64,000 bases of DNA, from assembly GCF_001499855.1 (NCBI RefSeq), contig NZ_LQIK01000008.1, positions 50,147 through 114,146 on the forward strand. The letters run 5' to 3'. The notes beneath the pieces were generated by a model that ran no database searches, was not told the origin of the DNA, and saw nothing but the letters and a program-made list of their open reading frames with translations. Every line of letters begins with the position of its first letter. Position 1 is the stretch's first letter. The position numbers and the translations under genes are program-made. The DNA comes from Mycobacterium sp. GA-0227b. GTDB taxonomy: Bacteria > Actinomycetota > Actinomycetes > Mycobacteriales > Mycobacteriaceae. This document shows, in pieces, positions 1-9,889 of the stretch.

Positions 1-647
1 GCGGGCTTGATCAGATCGCGGCTCATCAGGGCGGCCGCGGCGGCCTTCGTGGCCGCCGATGCCTTGGACATGTGTCCCGAGTCGAACGGCGGCTGCGGGT
101 CATACTCCATGGACAGCTGGATGGTCTTGGCCTTGGCCTCGCCGCCGATTTGGCCGGCCAGCCACAATCCCAGGTCGAGCCCGGCGGAAACGCCCGCCGC
201 CGTCACGATGTGGTCGCTTTCATGGACGATGCGCTGATCGCCGACGGGCGTGGCGCCGAAGGTTTTCAGGAACGGCAGCGCCGCCCAATGGGACGTGGCC
301 CGTTTTCCCTCGAGCAGGCCGGCTGCCGCGAGGATCAACGCCCCGGAGCACACCGATGCGGTCCACGTCGCGCTCTGGTGGGCTTGCCGTACCCACGCCA
401 GCAGCTTCTCGTCGCGGGCGTGCTCGATGGTGCTGAACCCGCCGGGGATCAGGATGATGTCGGGCGACGGCGTCTCGTCGAACGTGTGCGTCGCACCGAT
501 CAGCAGCACACCGGAGTCGGCGGCGATGGGGCCGGGTTCGTGCCACAGGAACCGCACCTCGGTGTCGGGTAGAAAACGCAGCGACTCGTAGGGGCCGATG
601 AAGTCCAGCGCGGTGAAGCCGGGATACAGGACGATGGCAATCTGCAT
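1..647 (-). CDS. DJ-1/PfpI family protein, isonitrile hydratase-like (3' end outside window)
   Basis: At least 215 residues are visible; the gene reads to the window edge without a stop. It starts MQIAIVLYPGF at 647. The protein has the DJ-1/PfpI fold. Asp15 (ALDFIGP) and the nucleophile-elbow Cys100 with Ser101 (SVCSGALIL) match the Asp and Cys/Thr that are catalytic in Pseudomonas isonitrile hydratase (InhA), and the ATSHWA and GVSAGLDLGL segments also fit that subgroup. It lies directly downstream of, and on the same strand as, a GlxA-type regulator (9 bp gap), so the two are probably co-transcribed. Isonitrile hydration to N-formamide is inferred from family resemblance; another DJ-1-type function is possible. 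Confidence 0.85.
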   Translation of the reverse strand, partial: MQIAIVLYPGFTALDFIGPYESLRFLPDTEVRFLWHEPGPIAADSGVLLIGATHTFDETPSPDIILIPGGFSTIEHARDEKLLAWVRQAHQSATWTASVCSGALILAAAGLLEGKRATSHWAALPFLKTFGATPVGDQRIVHESDHIVTAAGVSAGLDLGLWLAGQIGGEAKAKTIQLSMEYDPQPPFDSGHMSKASAATKAAAAALMSRDLIKP

Positions 648-656
648 GGTGTCTCC

Positions 657-1652
657 TCAGGCGAACGTTTTGCGGTATTGGTCGGGCGAGATGCCCAGTC
701 GGCGAACGAAATTGCGGCGCAAGGTCTCTGCGCTGCCGAAGCCGCACCTGGCGGCGATGACGGTAACGGTGTCGTCGGTCTCCTCGAGTTGGCGGCGTGC
801 GGCCTCCGTGCGAATCCGTTCGACGTAGGCGCCGGGGGCTTCGCCGACTTCGTCGGTGAAGACACGGGTGAAGTGGCGTGGGCTCATCGCGGCGCGGCGG
901 GCCAGTTCCGGAATGCTGTGCGTCGCACCGGGTTTGTATTCGATGGCTTCCTGCACCGCCCGGATCGGCGCCCGCTTGGCGCGCGGCATCCACACGGGCG
1001 CGGCGAACTGGGTCTGGCCACCGGGCCTGCGCAGGTACATCACCAGCCAGCGCGCGACCGTCTGGGCGGCCTCAGTCCCGTGGTCGTCCTCGACGAGTGA
1101 CAGCGTCAGGTCGATCCCCGCTGTGACGCCGGCGGCCGACCACACGCGGTCGCTGCTGCGGACGAAGATCGGCTCGGGATCGACCGATACATCGGGAAAT
1201 TCACGCGCCATTCGGTCGGTGAACGCCCAGTGCGTGGTCGCCACACACCCATCGAGCAGGCCGGCCTCCGCGGCGAGGAACGCACCCGTGCAGACGCTGA
1301 CGACGCGACGCGCGTCCTTCGCGACGGTCTGGATCCAATCGATGACGTCGGGATCGCGGCGGGCCTCGTCGACGCCGTAGCCACCGGGCAGAATCACGGT
1401 GTCGACCGGGCGGCGGGGATCGGGTAGTGGTTCCGCGGCGAACGTCAGTCCCGTGCCGGTGCTGACCGATTCGCCGTTCCGGCTGACGACGCTGACGGCG
1501 TAGCCCTCGCGCCCCTGTCCCTGCAGGTACATGGATGCGCCGGTGAACACCTCGAACGGGCCGACCAGGTCGAGGGCCTGGACGCCCGGGTAGCCGAGGA
1601 TGAGCACCGTTCGCACGGGTTCAGTGTCGACCAGCGACGGCGTGGCGTCCAT
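657..1652 (-). CDS. GlxA-family transcriptional regulator (DJ-1/PfpI domain plus AraC HTH)
   Basis: 331 residues from the ATG at 1652 (MDATPSLVDTEP); in-frame codons continue upstream but look non-coding. The first ~190 residues form a DJ-1/PfpI-like sensor domain (TVLILGYPGVQALDLVGP, SVCTGAFLAAEAGLL). The last ~100 residues are an AraC/XylS double helix-turn-helix (MSPRHFTRVFTDEVG, CGFGSAETLRRNF). Proteins of this layout usually activate nearby catabolic genes. The likely target here is the isonitrile-hydratase-like gene just downstream, with which it shares a strand and a short gap. A 40 bp inverted repeat lies about 60-100 bp upstream of its start. Confidence 0.88.
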   Translation of the reverse strand: MDATPSLVDTEPVRTVLILGYPGVQALDLVGPFEVFTGASMYLQGQGREGYAVSVVSRNGESVSTGTGLTFAAEPLPDPRRPVDTVILPGGYGVDEARRDPDVIDWIQTVAKDARRVVSVCTGAFLAAEAGLLDGCVATTHWAFTDRMAREFPDVSVDPEPIFVRSSDRVWSAAGVTAGIDLTLSLVEDDHGTEAAQTVARWLVMYLRRPGGQTQFAAPVWMPRAKRAPIRAVQEAIEYKPGATHSIPELARRAAMSPRHFTRVFTDEVGEAPGAYVERIRTEAARRQLEETDDTVTVIAARCGFGSAETLRRNFVRRLGISPDQYRKTFA

Positions 1653-1709
1653 GCCATGTATCCCACAGATTAGGCCATTGCCGTTAAAGACCAGCGAGAA
1701 GCTACACAC

Positions 1710-1749
1710 GTGAAGAAAATTCCTACACGAACATAGGAAAAAGCTTCAC
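1710..1749. promoter_or_regulatory. 40 bp inverted repeat between divergent regulators
   Basis: Outer arms GTGAAG/CTTCAC (1710-1715, 1744-1749) and inner arms TTCCTA/TAGGAA (1720-1725, 1734-1739) are both perfect and symmetric around an 8 bp centre. The stretch is AT-rich compared with its surroundings. It sits between the divergent GlxA-type (start 1652) and TetR (start 1779) genes, so it is a good candidate operator for either regulator. Which protein binds is inference. Confidence 0.55.
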
Positions 1750-1778
1750 ATATGAATAATTCGTGGTAACTTCGCCCC

Positions 1779-2411
1779 GTGGCGATAGTCAGTCGGCCTA
1801 AAAGGCGCAGCCGCGCGGCCCATCTCGGCCCGGAGCGCCGTCGGCCGCAGGTGCTCGATGCGGCCTTGACCATCACCGTCGAACAAGGAGTGAGCCAGGT
1901 GACCATCGGCTCGATCGCCGAGCGTCTCAACGTCACGCGCCCGGTGGTCTATGCCTGCTTTTCCGATCGGGTGCAGATCATCACCGCGCTGTTGGAGCGT
2001 GAGACGGCCACGTTGCGCGATGCGCTGGTCGAGTCGTTGCACTCCGCCCGCGGCGACAATCCGGAAGAGGCGTTCGTCGCCGGCTATCAGGCGCTGCTGC
2101 GAGTCGTGGTGGCTCGTCCGCAGTCCTGGCGGTTCGTCTTCTTCGCCACCCCTGACCCGGCGGTGGCCAGCCGGTTCGTGCGCGTGCGGGCGCAACTCGG
2201 CGAGGCCACCGCGGCATGGCTGCGGCCGGTGCTGACCAAATGGTGGTCGATGACCGAGGCCGAAGCCAAGCTGCCAATCCTGGTCGAGTTGCTGATGTCG
2301 TCGTGCGAGGCGGCCGTGCGGTCGCTGCTCGAAGACGAAAACCAATGGACCGCCGACGATCTCGGCGCGCTGTACGGACGGATGATGAGCCACGCCTTCA
2401 GCGTGGCTTAG
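1779..2411 (+). CDS. TetR-family transcriptional regulator
   Basis: 210 residues from a GTG start (MAIVSRPKRR). The basic N-terminus leads into a TetR DNA-binding domain at about residues 25-70, with recognition helix region TIGSIAERLNVTRPVVYACF. The remaining ~140 residues are a variable ligand-binding/dimerisation domain. It is divergent from the GlxA-type gene and lies 61 bp upstream of, and codirectional with, the MpaB-like oxygenase operon, which is the most likely regulated target. The ligand cannot be told from sequence. Confidence 0.9.
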   Translation: MAIVSRPKRRSRAAHLGPERRRPQVLDAALTITVEQGVSQVTIGSIAERLNVTRPVVYACFSDRVQIITALLERETATLRDALVESLHSARGDNPEEAFVAGYQALLRVVVARPQSWRFVFFATPDPAVASRFVRVRAQLGEATAAWLRPVLTKWWSMTEAEAKLPILVELLMSSCEAAVRSLLEDENQWTADDLGALYGRMMSHAFSVA

Positions 2412-2429
2412 GTGCCGCAACACATTCGG

Positions 2430-2444
2430 GGCAGCTGGGCTGCC
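2430..2444. terminator. Small hairpin between TetR and MpaB-like genes
   Basis: GGCAGC/GCTGCC arms with a 3-base loop lie 19 bp after the TetR stop codon. There is no T-run, so this is at best a weak terminator or attenuating hairpin ahead of the oxygenase gene. Confidence 0.25.
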
Positions 2445-2472
2445 GCCACTCACTTGATGAAGGGAAAATTGC

Positions 2473-3606
2473 ATGTCGACAAGGACTTCGGATAACAGCA
2501 GGGCTCGCCCGCTCAAGCGGGCGCTGACGGAGGCACGAGCCGTCGCCACGAAGAAGGACCGCTCGAGCGTCACCCCGCACGGCGACTATGGATTCTTCGG
2601 TCCCGACTCGGTGACTTGGAAGGTGTGGGGCTACCCGACGTCGTTGACGGTCGGGTTCCAGCGCGCGGTCGTCATCGAGGAACTCGACCCGAATCTGATC
2701 GCGGCGGTGGACACCACCCACGACATCTACAAGCGGCCCCGCACACGCTACGACCGCACCCTGCACTACTTCGCCCTGGTGGCGTTCGGCGGGTCCCACG
2801 AAACCACCACGGCCGCCGATGTTCTGGTCAAGATCCACTCCAAGGCGATCGGCACCGAACCCTACGGCGGCGGCCGCTACGACGCCAACGACCCCGACTC
2901 CCAACTGTGGATCCACCTGACCGCATGGCATTCGATCCTCTACGCCTACGAGAAGTACGGACCCGGTCCGCTGACGGCCGAAGAGGAAGCCCGGTACTGG
3001 CAGGACTGCGCCGTGGCGGCCCAGCTGCAGACCTGCTCACCCGACGACGTGCCCAGCACCCGCGACGGAATCCGGGACTACTTCGACCAGATGCGGCCGC
3101 AGTTGGCGGCCAGTGGCATCGCCGTGCAGGCGATGCGTCACCTCCTCGATGCCGAGGTGATGATGCCCAAGATGCCGCGGGCCGCCCGACCGGTCTCCTG
3201 GCTGGCCGCCAAGGTCCTGCGGGCCGGCACCATCGCCACCATGCCTCGCTGGATGCGCCAAGCAAGCGGGTGCGACCAACCCCGCATCGTCGACGTCGCC
3301 GTCCGGCCGATCCTATGGACCGCGTTTCGGCTGATCTCCCTCAGCCCCCGCGCCGAGCTGGCGGTGCTCAAGATCCTCTCGCCGATGACCCATCCCGTCG
3401 TGGCTCCCGTCAAACTCGGCGTGCCACCGGTCAATCCGGAGATCGTGTCGCCCGCCGAGGCTCAGCGTCGCTACGGCGTCGAGCCACCAGCACGCGCTCA
3501 TCGGGAGCTCCGCGCCCGCCAGGCAGCGCGAGTCTTCGGCCAGGGCATCGAGCCAAGCGACGAAGGACTCATCGAGTCCGAACCGATCCTGGGCTCCCTG
3601 AACTGA
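2473..3606 (+). CDS. MpaB-like oxygenase family protein (DUF2236)
   Basis: 377 residues; the ATG follows a purine-rich GAAGGGAAAA ribosome-binding region. The protein matches the DUF2236/MpaB/latex-clearing-protein family: an early segment with RTRYDRTLHYFALVAFGG, then the family signature GGGRYDANDPDSQLWIHLTA, then YEKYGPGPLTAEEEARYW. Characterised relatives are b-type haem oxygenases that cleave C-C double bonds (Lcp, MpaB). The substrate here is unknown; the context (FadH-type dienoyl-CoA reductase downstream, TetR upstream) suggests lipid or polyprenyl breakdown. There is no signal peptide. Confidence 0.8.
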   Translation: MSTRTSDNSRARPLKRALTEARAVATKKDRSSVTPHGDYGFFGPDSVTWKVWGYPTSLTVGFQRAVVIEELDPNLIAAVDTTHDIYKRPRTRYDRTLHYFALVAFGGSHETTTAADVLVKIHSKAIGTEPYGGGRYDANDPDSQLWIHLTAWHSILYAYEKYGPGPLTAEEEARYWQDCAVAAQLQTCSPDDVPSTRDGIRDYFDQMRPQLAASGIAVQAMRHLLDAEVMMPKMPRAARPVSWLAAKVLRAGTIATMPRWMRQASGCDQPRIVDVAVRPILWTAFRLISLSPRAELAVLKILSPMTHPVVAPVKLGVPPVNPEIVSPAEAQRRYGVEPPARAHRELRARQAARVFGQGIEPSDEGLIESEPILGSLN

Positions 3607-3632
3607 GCCGACACCGACAAGACGAGAACACC

Positions 3633-6052
<2,420 letters not shown>

Positions 6053-6057
6053 GCCGC

Positions 6058-6645
6058 TCACCACACCAGCGGCGCCAGGTGCTTCTGAGCGTAGGCGCGC
6101 ACGGCGTCGTCGTCGGTGACATCGAGTACCGGTGTGCGCACCTGCGCGAGCGAGCCCGCGAGGCGGATGTGCAGTTCGCTGACGGCCAGCAGGTCGTCGT
6201 CGGGCATCCTCGCACCGGCCGCACGCAGCGCCTTGGCCATGGCCGCCGACGCGCTCTCGAGGAATTCCTCGGCCTCGTCGAACATCCCCGACATCGCGGT
6301 CAGGTCGCCGTCGAGTTGCAGGAACCGGCGCATGATCGGCTCGCCGGTGAGCAGCCGCAGGCCTTCGCAGAACGCCGCGACGGCGGCTTCCTTGGCACCC
6401 GACTCGATGCCGACGGTCTGCAGCCGCGCCATCGCGAAATCGAATGTCTGCCTGCCGAGTTCGGTGATCAACGCGTCGCGGCTGGGGAACCGGCGGTAGA
6501 GCGTGCTGCGGCTGACGCCGGCCTGCCGCGCGATGACGTCCATGCTGGCCCGGCCCACACCGACCAGCGCGACCTCTTCGGCGGCGGCCTTGAGGATCGC
6601 CGCCTCCTGCTCGGTGCGGCTGGCGTTGTTGCGGAGGCGTCGCAT
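6058..6645 (-). CDS. TetR-family transcriptional regulator
   Basis: 195 residues from MRRLRNNASRTEQEAAIL. The N-terminal HTH (about residues 10-55) includes ARQAGVSRSTLYRRFPSRDA, a classic TetR recognition helix. The C-terminal ~140 residues form the effector domain. It lies 9 bp downstream of the second MpaB-like gene on the same strand and probably shares its transcript. An inverted repeat overlapping the predicted promoter of that gene (7622-7652) is the natural autoregulatory operator. It converges on fadH with a 5 bp gap. Confidence 0.9.
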   Translation of the reverse strand: MRRLRNNASRTEQEAAILKAAAEEVALVGVGRASMDVIARQAGVSRSTLYRRFPSRDALITELGRQTFDFAMARLQTVGIESGAKEAAVAAFCEGLRLLTGEPIMRRFLQLDGDLTAMSGMFDEAEEFLESASAAMAKALRAAGARMPDDDLLAVSELHIRLAGSLAQVRTPVLDVTDDDAVRAYAQKHLAPLVW

Positions 6646-6654
6646 CGTTGCAGA

Positions 6655-7605
6655 CTAAACCGGGCAGCCGGGCGGCGGCGCGAACGAATCGAGGGCGACC
6701 GAGCGGTGCAGCCGGACCAGCTTCTCGTACTCCAACCGGTTGCGCGCCAATGGGATCAACAACAGCCTGTCGGGCAGCACCCGCCAAGCCAGCTGCAGCA
6801 CCCGGGTGTAGAGCTCGAACTCGCGGTCGTGCCGTGCCGTCCATTGGAAGCCGGTGAGCTCGCGGATACCCGGATGAAGGATGCCGAACGAACACACCTT
6901 CACCACGCGGCCGGCGATCGGCCGCAGCAGCAGCCACGGCGGCGTCAACGCAAGTCGCAGCGGCGGCGGCAGCAGCAAGGTCGGCAGCGGAAGCCGCGTC
7001 AGGTTGTCGGTGACGCGGCGCAGGAACGGGTTTGAGGCGAGCTCCGTTTCCACCATGGCGTCGTAGTAGCGGACGGCGTCGGCGTACGTCGCGGGCAACT
7101 TCGCGTTCTTGCCGGGCAGCTCCAACGACCGGAACGCATCGAGCAGCTGCTGGTAGGCGGCGTCCTTCTCGGCGTCCGACAGCGTGATCCCGGTGCACGG
7201 CGTGAACGAGTTGAGCACCACGAACATCCCGCTCACCGCGATCCAATTCCACAGCTTCGGATCCAGCGCGCTGTAGCGCACACCGGAAAAGGCGCCGCTG
7301 CCACGTCCGCGTACGTCGCGATGCAGCTGTTTGAGCCGGTCCGATTCGGCGACCCGGTCGGCGGGGTCGCCCCATATCGCGAGAAACGCCGAAAAGCCGC
7401 TGCGGACACCGCGATCGGCGAAGTTGGCTTCGAAGCGCCCAGTTTTGTCGACCGCCGCGGCGACCGGCACCAGCGCCACCTCGTCGTAGGCCGCCGCCCC
7501 AAAGAACCCGCCGAGCGTGCTGCCGGAGTGCTTACGGAATTCGGCCATCACCTTGGGGCGGACCTCGCCACGCTGGATCGGCGATGCTTCGACGGTTTCG
7601 GACAT
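6655..7605 (-). CDS. Divergent MpaB-like oxygenase family protein (DUF2236)
   Basis: 316 residues from the ATG at 7605, chosen because GGAGGCGCC precedes it at proper spacing; an upstream in-frame start lacks this. Family features are a C-terminal portion rich in Leu/Pro/Arg, the motif FSGVRYSALDPKLWNWIAVS in place of the usual YDA.DP.LWVH block, and a following region like PCTGITLSDAEKDAAYQQ. It is clearly more diverged than the copy at 2473, and the usual His in the LW.H motif is not evident. It is encoded just upstream of a TetR gene, which probably controls it. The substrate is unknown. Confidence 0.72.
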   Translation of the reverse strand: MSETVEASPIQRGEVRPKVMAEFRKHSGSTLGGFFGAAAYDEVALVPVAAAVDKTGRFEANFADRGVRSGFSAFLAIWGDPADRVAESDRLKQLHRDVRGRGSGAFSGVRYSALDPKLWNWIAVSGMFVVLNSFTPCTGITLSDAEKDAAYQQLLDAFRSLELPGKNAKLPATYADAVRYYDAMVETELASNPFLRRVTDNLTRLPLPTLLLPPPLRLALTPPWLLLRPIAGRVVKVCSFGILHPGIRELTGFQWTARHDREFELYTRVLQLAWRVLPDRLLLIPLARNRLEYEKLVRLHRSVALDSFAPPPGCPV

Positions 7606-7621
7606 GGCGCCTCCAGACTGG

Positions 7622-7660
7622 GTTGACACACAGAGTAGCGATTTGTGTCAACGTGTCAAC
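7622..7660. promoter_or_regulatory. Inverted repeat operator overlapping a predicted promoter
   Basis: GTTGACACA (7622-7630) and TGTGTCAAC (7644-7652) form perfect arms around 13 bp, and a third half-site GTGTCAAC follows at 7653-7660. On the minus strand the outer half-site supplies TTGACA as a -35 box, with TACTCT 16 bp on as a -10 box, 17-44 bp before the oxygenase start. A repressor bound here would block that promoter. The downstream TetR protein (6058-6645) is the likely binder. The site also covers the last codon of menC. Confidence 0.55.
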
Positions 7661-8613
7661 GGATGGCAGGCACTCACCCGCTCGATCCACCACTGCCGGC
7701 GCTCGGGCGGGGCGGCCAACGCCTGCAGCCGTGCCGGATCCGGCAGCACCGGTGCGACCGGCAAGTAGCCGCCGTCCGGCCTGACCGGCTCGGCGACGTC
7801 CTCGACGAACAATCCGCCGGTCCCCAGTCCGCAGGCGTGTCGCAGCTCCGGCAGTGCGGCGGCGGCGAGCAACCCGCGGCCGATGCCGACCGCGGAGTCC
7901 AGCGCGCTGGACACCACGATCGGGATGTCGATCTGCGTCGCGATGTCGAGCAACCTGCGCACCCCGCCGAGCGGGGCGACTTTGAGCACCGCGACATCGG
8001 CCGCCTTGGCCCGCACGACGTACAGCGGGTCGTCGGCCTTGCGGATGCTCTCGTCGGCGGCGATCGGCACGTCGACCCTCCTACGCAATTCGGCGAGTTC
8101 GGCGACCGTCGCGCAGGGCTGTTCGAGATACTCCAGCGGGCCGTCGGCGGTCAGCGCGGCGGCCGCTTCCACGGCCTCGGCGACCTCCCACCGCGCGTTG
8201 GCGTCGACCCGAACCGTGGGAACCAGCGCGCGCACGCCGTTGACCCGCGCGACGTCGTCGGCCAACGACTGACCGGGTTCGGCGACCTTCACCTTCGCGG
8301 TGCGCGCACCGGGGAAGCGAGCCAGCACCTCGGGCACGTCAGCGGCGTCGACAGCCGGGACGGTCGCGTTGATCGGGATGCGGCTTCGGTGCGCTGCGGG
8401 CGCTGGTTCGTAGGCTGCTTCGAGGGCCGCGGCCAACCAGTGCGCGGCTTCAGGCGGCTCGTATTCGAGGAACGCGCCGAACTCGCCCCAGCCTGCCGGT
8501 CCGTCGATCAGCGCCACCTCGCGAACGGTGATGCCGCGGAAGCGAACTCGCATCGGCAGCGCCACGACGTGCAGGCGGTCGAGGATGTCGTCGAGATCCG
8601 GCACGCCCACCAT
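7648..8613 (-). CDS. menC: o-Succinylbenzoate synthase MenC
   Basis: 321 residues, similar in length to the mycobacterial enzyme. The protein belongs to the enolase superfamily. It has a KVKV catalytic lysine motif near residue 108, metal ligands in VRVDANARWE, LEYLEQP and IAADESI, and a second catalytic lysine in VAVLKVAPLGG. It dehydrates SHCHC to o-succinylbenzoate in menaquinone synthesis. In M. tuberculosis menC (Rv0553) follows the Rv0552 amidohydrolase; here the corresponding amidohydrolase is 7 kb away, with an SDR, an acyl-CoA ligase and transporters between. It is divergent from tspO. Confidence 0.93.
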   Translation of the reverse strand: MVGVPDLDDILDRLHVVALPMRVRFRGITVREVALIDGPAGWGEFGAFLEYEPPEAAHWLAAALEAAYEPAPAAHRSRIPINATVPAVDAADVPEVLARFPGARTAKVKVAEPGQSLADDVARVNGVRALVPTVRVDANARWEVAEAVEAAAALTADGPLEYLEQPCATVAELAELRRRVDVPIAADESIRKADDPLYVVRAKAADVAVLKVAPLGGVRRLLDIATQIDIPIVVSSALDSAVGIGRGLLAAAALPELRHACGLGTGGLFVEDVAEPVRPDGGYLPVAPVLPDPARLQALAAPPERRQWWIERVSACHPLTR

Positions 8614-8661
8614 ACTGCCGCGTCGAGGCCGATGTTTGAACCAAACCGGCCCCGGGCATGC

Positions 8662-8674
8662 TTAAGAAACTTAA
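8662..8674. promoter_or_regulatory. TTAAG-N3-CTTAA palindrome upstream of tspO
   Basis: A perfect 5+3+5 bp inverted repeat in an otherwise GC-rich gap between divergent menC and tspO, ending 18 bp before the chosen tspO start. It is a possible operator or part of the -10 region; no binder is suggested. Confidence 0.3.
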
Positions 8675-8692
8675 ATGAATGCGAGGAGCGAC

Positions 8693-9175
8693 GTGCGAAT
8701 TCGAACCCTGATCCCGTCCGGTCTGGCCGTCACGGCGACGGCGGTCATCGGTGGGCTGGCGAGCCGGTCCGCGCAATCCGCGTGGTACGCGAACCTGCGC
8801 AAGCCGCCGTATCAGCCTCCGCGCCAAGCGTTTCCGATTGTCTGGCCGGCGCTGTACGCCGACATCGCGGTGGTGTCGGCCTCGACGCTCGACGAGTTGG
8901 ACCGCCGCGGGCAGTCCGACCAACGACGCCGCTACCTCGCGGCGCTGGTGACCAACCTGGTGCTCAACGGGAGCTGGTCCTGGCTGTTCTTCAACCAGCA
9001 CCGCTTGGCAACGTCCGCGGTGGCGGCCGGTGCGCTGACGGTCAGCAGCGCCGACCTCACGCGTCGAGCGATGGCCGTACAGGGCGGGCGTGCCACCCCG
9101 CTTGCGCTGTACCCGCTGTGGTGCGCATTCGCCACCGCGCTCTCGACGCACATCTGGTGGTTGAACCGGCGGTGA
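8693..9175 (+). CDS. TspO/MBR family membrane protein
   Basis: 160 residues from the GTG at 8693, preferred over the ATG at 8675 because GAGGAG lies 5 bases before it. The protein has the TspO/peripheral benzodiazepine receptor signature WYANLRKPPYQPPRQAFPIV and W-P-ALY, with about five hydrophobic segments across its length. It ends LSTHIWWLNRR, as expected. TspO proteins bind porphyrins and sterol-like ligands and are linked to oxidative stress responses. It stands alone, convergent with the downstream TetR gene. Confidence 0.88.
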   Translation: MRIRTLIPSGLAVTATAVIGGLASRSAQSAWYANLRKPPYQPPRQAFPIVWPALYADIAVVSASTLDELDRRGQSDQRRRYLAALVTNLVLNGSWSWLFFNQHRLATSAVAAGALTVSSADLTRRAMAVQGGRATPLALYPLWCAFATALSTHIWWLNRR

Positions 9176-9215
9176 TCGGTTCCCGGCCGGCACCGGGCGG
9201 CATCTGGCCCATCGA

Positions 9216-9788
9216 TCAGCGGCGACCGCGGCGGCCGACGGCCTTCAGTTCGTCAAGGCACTCATCGATGACGGTTGACAGCTCCCGGTCCTCACCATCG
9301 GTGAGCCAGCGCTCGAAAGCGACCTTGAACACCGCGATTGCCGCTTCGGCGGTCAGGCTGGCGGCGGGTTCACCAACTCCGCGGCGGCGCAGGGCATCCG
9401 ACGTCGCCGCGGCGAGTCGAGCCATCTTGATCAGCTCGCGCTCCTGCAACGACGGGTTCGCGGCGATGATCTGTCGGCGCGTGCGGTCGTGTTCGCGTCG
9501 CCCGCGAATGAGTTCGGCGAAGGCACGCAGGCCGTCTGCGACGGCGTCGATCGGCGGGACCGATTCGCCCGCTTCCGCCACCGCACGGGTGACCAACTCT
9601 TCGAGCGCACCGTCGCCGCGGAACAACACCTCGCGCTTGTCGGCGAAATAGCGGAAGAACGTTCGCTCCGTCAGGCCGGCCCGCTGTGCTATCTCGGTGA
9701 CCGTCGTCCGGTCGAAGCCGCGCTCGCTGTAGAGCTGCAGCGCGGCGTCCTCGAGGCGACCGCGCGCATTGGGCTCCCATCGGCTCAT
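9216..9788 (-). CDS. TetR-family transcriptional regulator
   Basis: 190 residues from MSRWEPNARGRLEDAALQ. The HTH is at about residues 10-55 (VTEIAQRAGLTERTFFRYF, DKREVLF), a subgroup with the TERTFFRYFADK signature. The C-terminal half is the ligand-binding domain. It is divergent from the SDR gene at 9890, and two tandem palindromes in the shared gap fit autoregulation plus control of the SDR. Confidence 0.92.
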   Translation of the reverse strand: MSRWEPNARGRLEDAALQLYSERGFDRTTVTEIAQRAGLTERTFFRYFADKREVLFRGDGALEELVTRAVAEAGESVPPIDAVADGLRAFAELIRGRREHDRTRRQIIAANPSLQERELIKMARLAAATSDALRRRGVGEPAASLTAEAAIAVFKVAFERWLTDGEDRELSTVIDECLDELKAVGRRGRR

Positions 9789-9804
9789 GGCAGAGATCCT
9801 AGGT

Positions 9805-9823
9805 GATGACAGTTCCTGTCATC
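9805..9823. promoter_or_regulatory. TetR operator 1 (GATGACAG-N3-CTGTCATC)
   Basis: A perfect 8+3+8 bp palindrome, 17 bp from the TetR start codon and in the divergent TetR/SDR gap. A second copy with the same spacing lies 10 bp away, which makes specific binding by the adjacent TetR protein likely. Confidence 0.7.
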
Positions 9824-9832
9824 AGTAGTACA

Positions 9833-9855
9833 GTGATGTCAGTAACTGCCATCAC
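9833..9855. promoter_or_regulatory. TetR operator 2 (GTGATGTCAG-N3-CTGCCATCAC)
   Basis: A 10+3+10 bp palindrome with one mismatch, sharing the GATGnCAG-N3-CTGnCATC core with operator 1. It lies 35 bp upstream of the SDR start and would occlude its promoter. Confidence 0.68.
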
Positions 9856-9889
9856 CGTGGTCGGACGTCGAGCGCACGGAAGGAAACCC

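Noticed and set aside
7645..9651. 668-codon plus-strand frame across menC, tspO and a TetR gene
   Set aside because: Lies antisense to MenC and crosses tspO and the TetR gene, whose motifs are clear in other frames; no family match.
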